From assembly GCA_947169985.1 (NCBI GenBank), contig CAMVRW010000010.1, positions 1-19,265 of the forward strand: a DNA stretch of 19,265 nt, given 5' to 3'. A model generated the notes under the pieces. The model had not been told where the DNA came from, did not search any database, and saw only the letters and a list, made by a program, of their open reading frames with translations. Below, one piece after another: positions 16,506-19,265 of this stretch (the first letter of the stretch is position 1; each line of letters starts with the position of its first letter). Source of the stretch: an uncultured Butyrivibrio sp. (lineage in GTDB: Bacteria; Bacillota; Clostridia; Lachnospirales; Lachnospiraceae). Position numbers and translations under genes: made by a program.

Positions 16506-18254
16506 TTATATTTCCTCAACCGTGAAATTTCTAAAGTCTGAAAAACCGGAGCCGTGAACTGTTCCATTTTTAGCTAATGCAAAGAGACCAAGCTTTGCTC
16601 CAACCCAGGTGTGATCTGAAGGTGTGTAATCTACTCCAAGGTCAATCATAGCATCCTGTTTTACATCTGCGCCATCAACAGTTTCCACGTCCTCAATAAT
16701 AAGCTTCATTTTCAATTTTACATTGCAGTTATTTTCATTGGCAAAATAAAGATTCTCTTTTTCACGCTCTTTATCACAGCATTCAAAGGTCATGAGCCAC
16801 TTAAGATGTTTCAAGTTCTCGTCCTGTAAAGAGAGGCCCTGTGGTAAGAGTTCTGTCAAAGACTTACATAAAACTGTATTTTCAACCTTGTCACTATCTC
16901 CGCCTGCAGACAAAACAGTTTTTACATAGCATGTTCCACTTTCACACTTCTCAAGAAAAGCAGCTACATACTGACCACCTGTCATACAGACTCCAGCTCT
17001 TTCTCCGGGCTGTAAACAGCTTGCGTCCATATTCACAGATGCTCTGAAAGTTGGATAGATGAGCTTCTGAGTAAGCACATTACTGCTGCGCCAAAGTATT
17101 GGTTCTTCGTCTCCTGAGGGATTCTGGCAGTAAAGCCTTATTCCATCCTCTCCGGGAATGGCTACAGCAAAACTATCTTCGTGGTCTCCCATCCATTGCC
17201 ACTGAAGACCAATCTTTCCTTCGATGAAATTATCTGAAGCCTCAAGTCCTGTTTCATCCAAGTTCCATGATATGGAGGGTCTGAAGATTTCGCACTCACC
17301 CAAATACGGGAAATAGGAATTTATCTTGGATCCAGGCAAAAGCTCACAATTAGGCTTATCCAGATCATATACAGGCTCGCCACAGTCTCCATTATGTTTT
17401 CCGATTACAGGCCAGTCTTCCTGCCATGTCACCGGTTGGAGGTGACAGATCCTGCCATAGAGACCTCTGTCCTGGAAGTGTATGAACCATTCATCACCAT
17501 TTATAGTATCTACAAGGCCTCCCTGATGAGGCCCATTTATCACAGTATCTCCCTGATTCATGACAGTTCTTATATCGTAAGGACCTTGGATAGACTTTGA
17601 GCGTAATACAACCTGATAACCCTGTCTAACTCCTCCGGCAGGAGCCCAAATGTAATAGTATCCGCCTCTTTTATAGACCTTGGGGCCTTCGATTGTAATG
17701 GCAGGATGTTCGGGATCATTTCCGTCAAACAAAAAATGATCCTCAGAGATAGCCTTAAGGCCGTCAGGGCTCATCTCGAATATTCCAAGTATGCTCTTAA
17801 AGCCAATCCTTGACTTGGCATAGCCATGAATAATATAGGCTCTTCCATCCTCATCCCAAAATGGACATGAGTCTATAAGGCCTTTTCCTTCAAGTACACA
17901 TATGGGCTTGTCCCACTTACCAAATGGATCCTTCGTCCTTACTACATAGATACCTTCATCAGGCATTCCGTAATAGATATAGAACATGCCTTCATGATAT
18001 CTGATGGAAGGAGCCCACACTCCCTGAGAATGCCTTGGTATGGAAAACCTTTCCTGTCCTATATTCTCAAGGGCATAATTGACCAGTTTCCAATTTACCA
18101 GGTCCTTTGAAACAAGAATTGGAAGCCCCGGAGTGTAATTAAAGCTACTGGCAGTCAAATAGAAAGTATCACCGACTCTTATCACATCAGGATCACTGTA
18201 ATCAGCAAAGAGAATTGGATTTCTGTATCTGTTTCCTAAATCTGCATATCCCAT
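16506..18254 (-). CDS. Glycoside hydrolase family 43, two-domain, intracellular
   Basis: This is an inverting glycosidase of the five-bladed beta-propeller family GH43, 582 residues long. The three catalytic residues are visible: general base Asp21 in YSDPDVIRVGD, pKa modulator Asp128 in GLIDSCPFWDEDG, and general acid Glu189 in ITIEGPKVYK. The propeller covers about 10-310. A C-terminal beta-sandwich domain, as in beta-xylosidase/arabinofuranosidase members, covers about 325-582. There is no signal peptide, so it should act on imported oligosaccharides. The opening PILFADYSDPDVIRVGD and SSFNYTPGLPILVSKDLVNW recall xylosidase/arabinofuranosidase subfamilies, but pectic arabinan or galactan side chains are equally possible given the CE12 neighbour. 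Start is ATG at 18254, 5 bases after the CE12 stop with no strong ribosome binding site, which suggests coupled translation. Confidence 0.94.
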   Translation of the reverse strand: MGYADLGNRYRNPILFADYSDPDVIRVGDTFYLTASSFNYTPGLPILVSKDLVNWKLVNYALENIGQERFSIPRHSQGVWAPSIRYHEGMFYIYYGMPDEGIYVVRTKDPFGKWDKPICVLEGKGLIDSCPFWDEDGRAYIIHGYAKSRIGFKSILGIFEMSPDGLKAISEDHFLFDGNDPEHPAITIEGPKVYKRGGYYYIWAPAGGVRQGYQVVLRSKSIQGPYDIRTVMNQGDTVINGPHQGGLVDTINGDEWFIHFQDRGLYGRICHLQPVTWQEDWPVIGKHNGDCGEPVYDLDKPNCELLPGSKINSYFPYLGECEIFRPSISWNLDETGLEASDNFIEGKIGLQWQWMGDHEDSFAVAIPGEDGIRLYCQNPSGDEEPILWRSSNVLTQKLIYPTFRASVNMDASCLQPGERAGVCMTGGQYVAAFLEKCESGTCYVKTVLSAGGDSDKVENTVLCKSLTELLPQGLSLQDENLKHLKWLMTFECCDKEREKENLYFANENNCNVKLKMKLIIEDVETVDGADVKQDAMIDLGVDYTPSDHTWVGAKLGLFALAKNGTVHGSGFSDFRNFTVEEI

Positions 18255-18259
18255 AGGTT

Positions 18260-18988
18260 TTAACCATTTACCTCTATCTTTTCAGTTTCTGTTTCTCTAT
18301 CCTTTTCAAGACCAACAACCAGTGTTGAATAGGGCTCCCCAAGATCTGAAAGTCCTTTAGCTACCATTCCTGCAAAGAGCATAGCTCCTTCATACTTAAG
18401 ATGGGTATTATCTTCTTGTCCCTCTATCTTCCAGGAAGCCTCACCGGGTTCAAGATTCATAAAATACTTTTTGGTTTCCACATCTCCCATCTCTTCAAGG
18501 AATGCTCTGCTCATGGAAAAGAGATCCACCACAGGAACGTCAAACCTTTCTCCTGCTACTTTCATAGCCTTAACATATTCTGTGTGACCTGAAGGCTTAA
18601 GCTTTCCATTCTCATCAAAAAGCCTTCTCTCTACAGGAGTGATATAAACCGGATATGCTCCTTTATTCCTTGCCACATTGGCAAACTTTTCAAGGTTGTT
18701 AATAAACTCCCCGTTAGGGTCCGTGTAACGATCCGGATCCATTTCTTTCTCGTCGTTATGACCAAACTGAATAAAGAGATAATCTCCCTTTCCAATCTCA
18801 TTGTAGATCACAGCCAAACGGCTCTGATCAATAAAGCTCTTGGTACTTCTGCCATTGACTGCATGATTATATACAACCACATCAGGAGCAGTGTATCTGT
18901 CAAACCCCTGTCCAATTCCTGTCTGCGGAAATGTGGATGCTTTATTGTCAGCAACAGTAGAATCCCCAGCCCAAAAGATATGTCTCAT
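18260..18988 (-). CDS. Rhamnogalacturonan acetylesterase-like SGNH hydrolase (CE12), intracellular
   Basis: This is a carbohydrate esterase of the SGNH fold that should remove acetyl groups from pectic oligosaccharides. The 242 residues show the family blocks: nucleophile motif AGDSTV (Ser10), PQTGIGQGF (21-29) as in YesT/RhgT-type enzymes, VNGRST (44-49), GHND (76-79) and the catalytic DNTH (Asp193, His196). There is no signal peptide. The frame can be extended to a TTG at 19015, but ATG 18988 has a CAGGGAG site 5 bases upstream and begins directly before the core strand, so it is preferred. The final 15 or so residues are charged and rich in Glu and Lys. It heads a four-gene run with GH43, the ABC half-transporter and the isomerase. 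An intrinsic terminator lies just upstream of its ribosome binding site. Confidence 0.93.
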   Translation of the reverse strand: MRHIFWAGDSTVADNKASTFPQTGIGQGFDRYTAPDVVVYNHAVNGRSTKSFIDQSRLAVIYNEIGKGDYLFIQFGHNDEKEMDPDRYTDPNGEFINNLEKFANVARNKGAYPVYITPVERRLFDENGKLKPSGHTEYVKAMKVAGERFDVPVVDLFSMSRAFLEEMGDVETKKYFMNLEPGEASWKIEGQEDNTHLKYEGAMLFAGMVAKGLSDLGEPYSTLVVGLEKDRETETEKIEVNG

Positions 18989-19007
18989 TTTTTCTCCCTG
19001 TAACTTG

Positions 19008-19038
19008 TAAAACAACCGCCCAGGTAAAACCCGGGCGG
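19008..19038 (-). terminator. Intrinsic terminator between the sugar ABC permease gene and the CE12 gene
   Basis: On the minus strand CCGCCCGGG (complement of 19030-19038) pairs with CCTGGGCGG (complement of 19016-19024) in a 9-bp stem with one G-U and loop TTTTA, followed by TTGTTTT. It ends about 10 bases before the ribosome binding site of the CE12 gene. Confidence 0.82.
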
Positions 19039-19074
19039 CGTGTAAACTAGCATTATCTTTAAATTTTTGTGGTA

Positions 19075-19265
19075 TTACTCCTTAACCGCACCAACATTAA
19101 CACCCTTTACAAAGTACTTCTGAAGGAAAGGATACAGAAGCATGAAAGGAAGAATAGCACATACGATAGCTGAGTAATAAAGTGTGCTCTGTGATACCTT
19201 ATATGCCGTTGTCGGCGTATCACCATCCATGACCATAACTCTCAGGATGTACTGGAAGTTAACCT
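19075..19265 (-). CDS. Carbohydrate ABC transporter permease, CUT1/LplC type, N-terminus outside window
   Basis: Only the last 62 codons are in the window. They encode NFQYILRVMVMDGD, then a membrane helix (YYSAIVCAILPFMLLYP) and the end FLQKYFVKGVNVGAVKE. The YPFLQKYFVKGV ending is typical of the second inner-membrane permease of CUT1 oligosaccharide importers (MalG/LplC type). The stop is TAA at 19075-19077. The solute-binding protein and first permease are expected further right, outside the window. Its likely job is import of the oligosaccharides that the CE12 and GH43 enzymes process. Confidence 0.9.
   Translation of the reverse strand, partial: VNFQYILRVMVMDGDTPTTAYKVSQSTLYYSAIVCAILPFMLLYPFLQKYFVKGVNVGAVKE

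Noticed and set aside
18989..19015. Nine-residue N-terminal extension of the CE12 gene from TTG
   Set aside because: It overlaps the ribosome binding site of ATG 18988 and the tail of the terminator, and adds no family sequence.
1..19265. Mobile element, CRISPR array, tRNA or rRNA in the window
   Set aside because: No transposase or integrase, no regularly spaced repeats and no RNA gene were seen; coding capacity is almost fully accounted for by housekeeping and carbohydrate genes.

Overview
The window looks like chromosomal DNA of a low-to-mid GC Gram-positive fermenter, most likely a Lachnospiraceae member close to Butyrivibrio or Pseudobutyrivibrio. This rests on clostridial-type versions of gpmI, ackA and tmcAL, strong GGAGG ribosome binding sites, a FIST-GGDEF protein, and an intracellular plant-polysaccharide cluster (CE12, GH43, sugar ABC permease). 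It is an inference from family resemblance, since there is no rRNA in the window. Coding density is high: 15 protein genes, two cut by the window edges. I see no RNA gene, CRISPR array, insertion sequence or prophage.

Left part (1-6482), all on the minus strand. gpmI (glycolytic phosphoglycerate mutase, cut at base 1) has its own strong promoter. Upstream of it lies a tightly packed four-gene operon, in transcription order: a membrane-anchored TPR protein (TTG start), thiamine pyrophosphokinase thiN, a cation-diffusion-facilitator exporter with the N-D-D-D metal site of manganese exporters, and a DUF4153 polytopic membrane protein.

Middle part (6483-13921). A 214-residue RpiB/LacAB-family isomerase resembling DhuI (unsaturated-uronate metabolism) is on the plus strand. 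It converges on acetate kinase (ackA), and each has its own intrinsic terminator. ackA is divergent from tmcAL, which uses acetate and ATP to make N4-acetylcytidine in tRNA(Met). tmcAL converges with only 3 bases to spare on a cytosolic FIST-GGDEF diguanylate cyclase. That gene is in turn divergent from a 704-residue protein with a cyclic-nucleotide-binding-like fold at its N-terminus and about 590 residues I cannot assign. The 127-base region between these two carries two inverted repeats and promoter-like boxes. It is the best candidate here for an undescribed signalling module.

Right part (13897-19265), minus strand. This is a carbohydrate cluster: the end of a CUT1-type sugar ABC permease, an intrinsic terminator, then a four-gene run of CE12 rhamnogalacturonan acetylesterase-like protein, two-domain GH43 glycosidase, exporter-type ABC half-transporter, and xylose-isomerase-like TIM-barrel protein. 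Gene spacing is 5, 0 and -4 bases. None of the enzymes has a signal peptide, so the likely picture is import of acetylated pectin or hemicellulose oligosaccharides followed by cytosolic deacetylation, hydrolysis and sugar isomerisation. The exporter-type ABC protein does not fit this picture easily.
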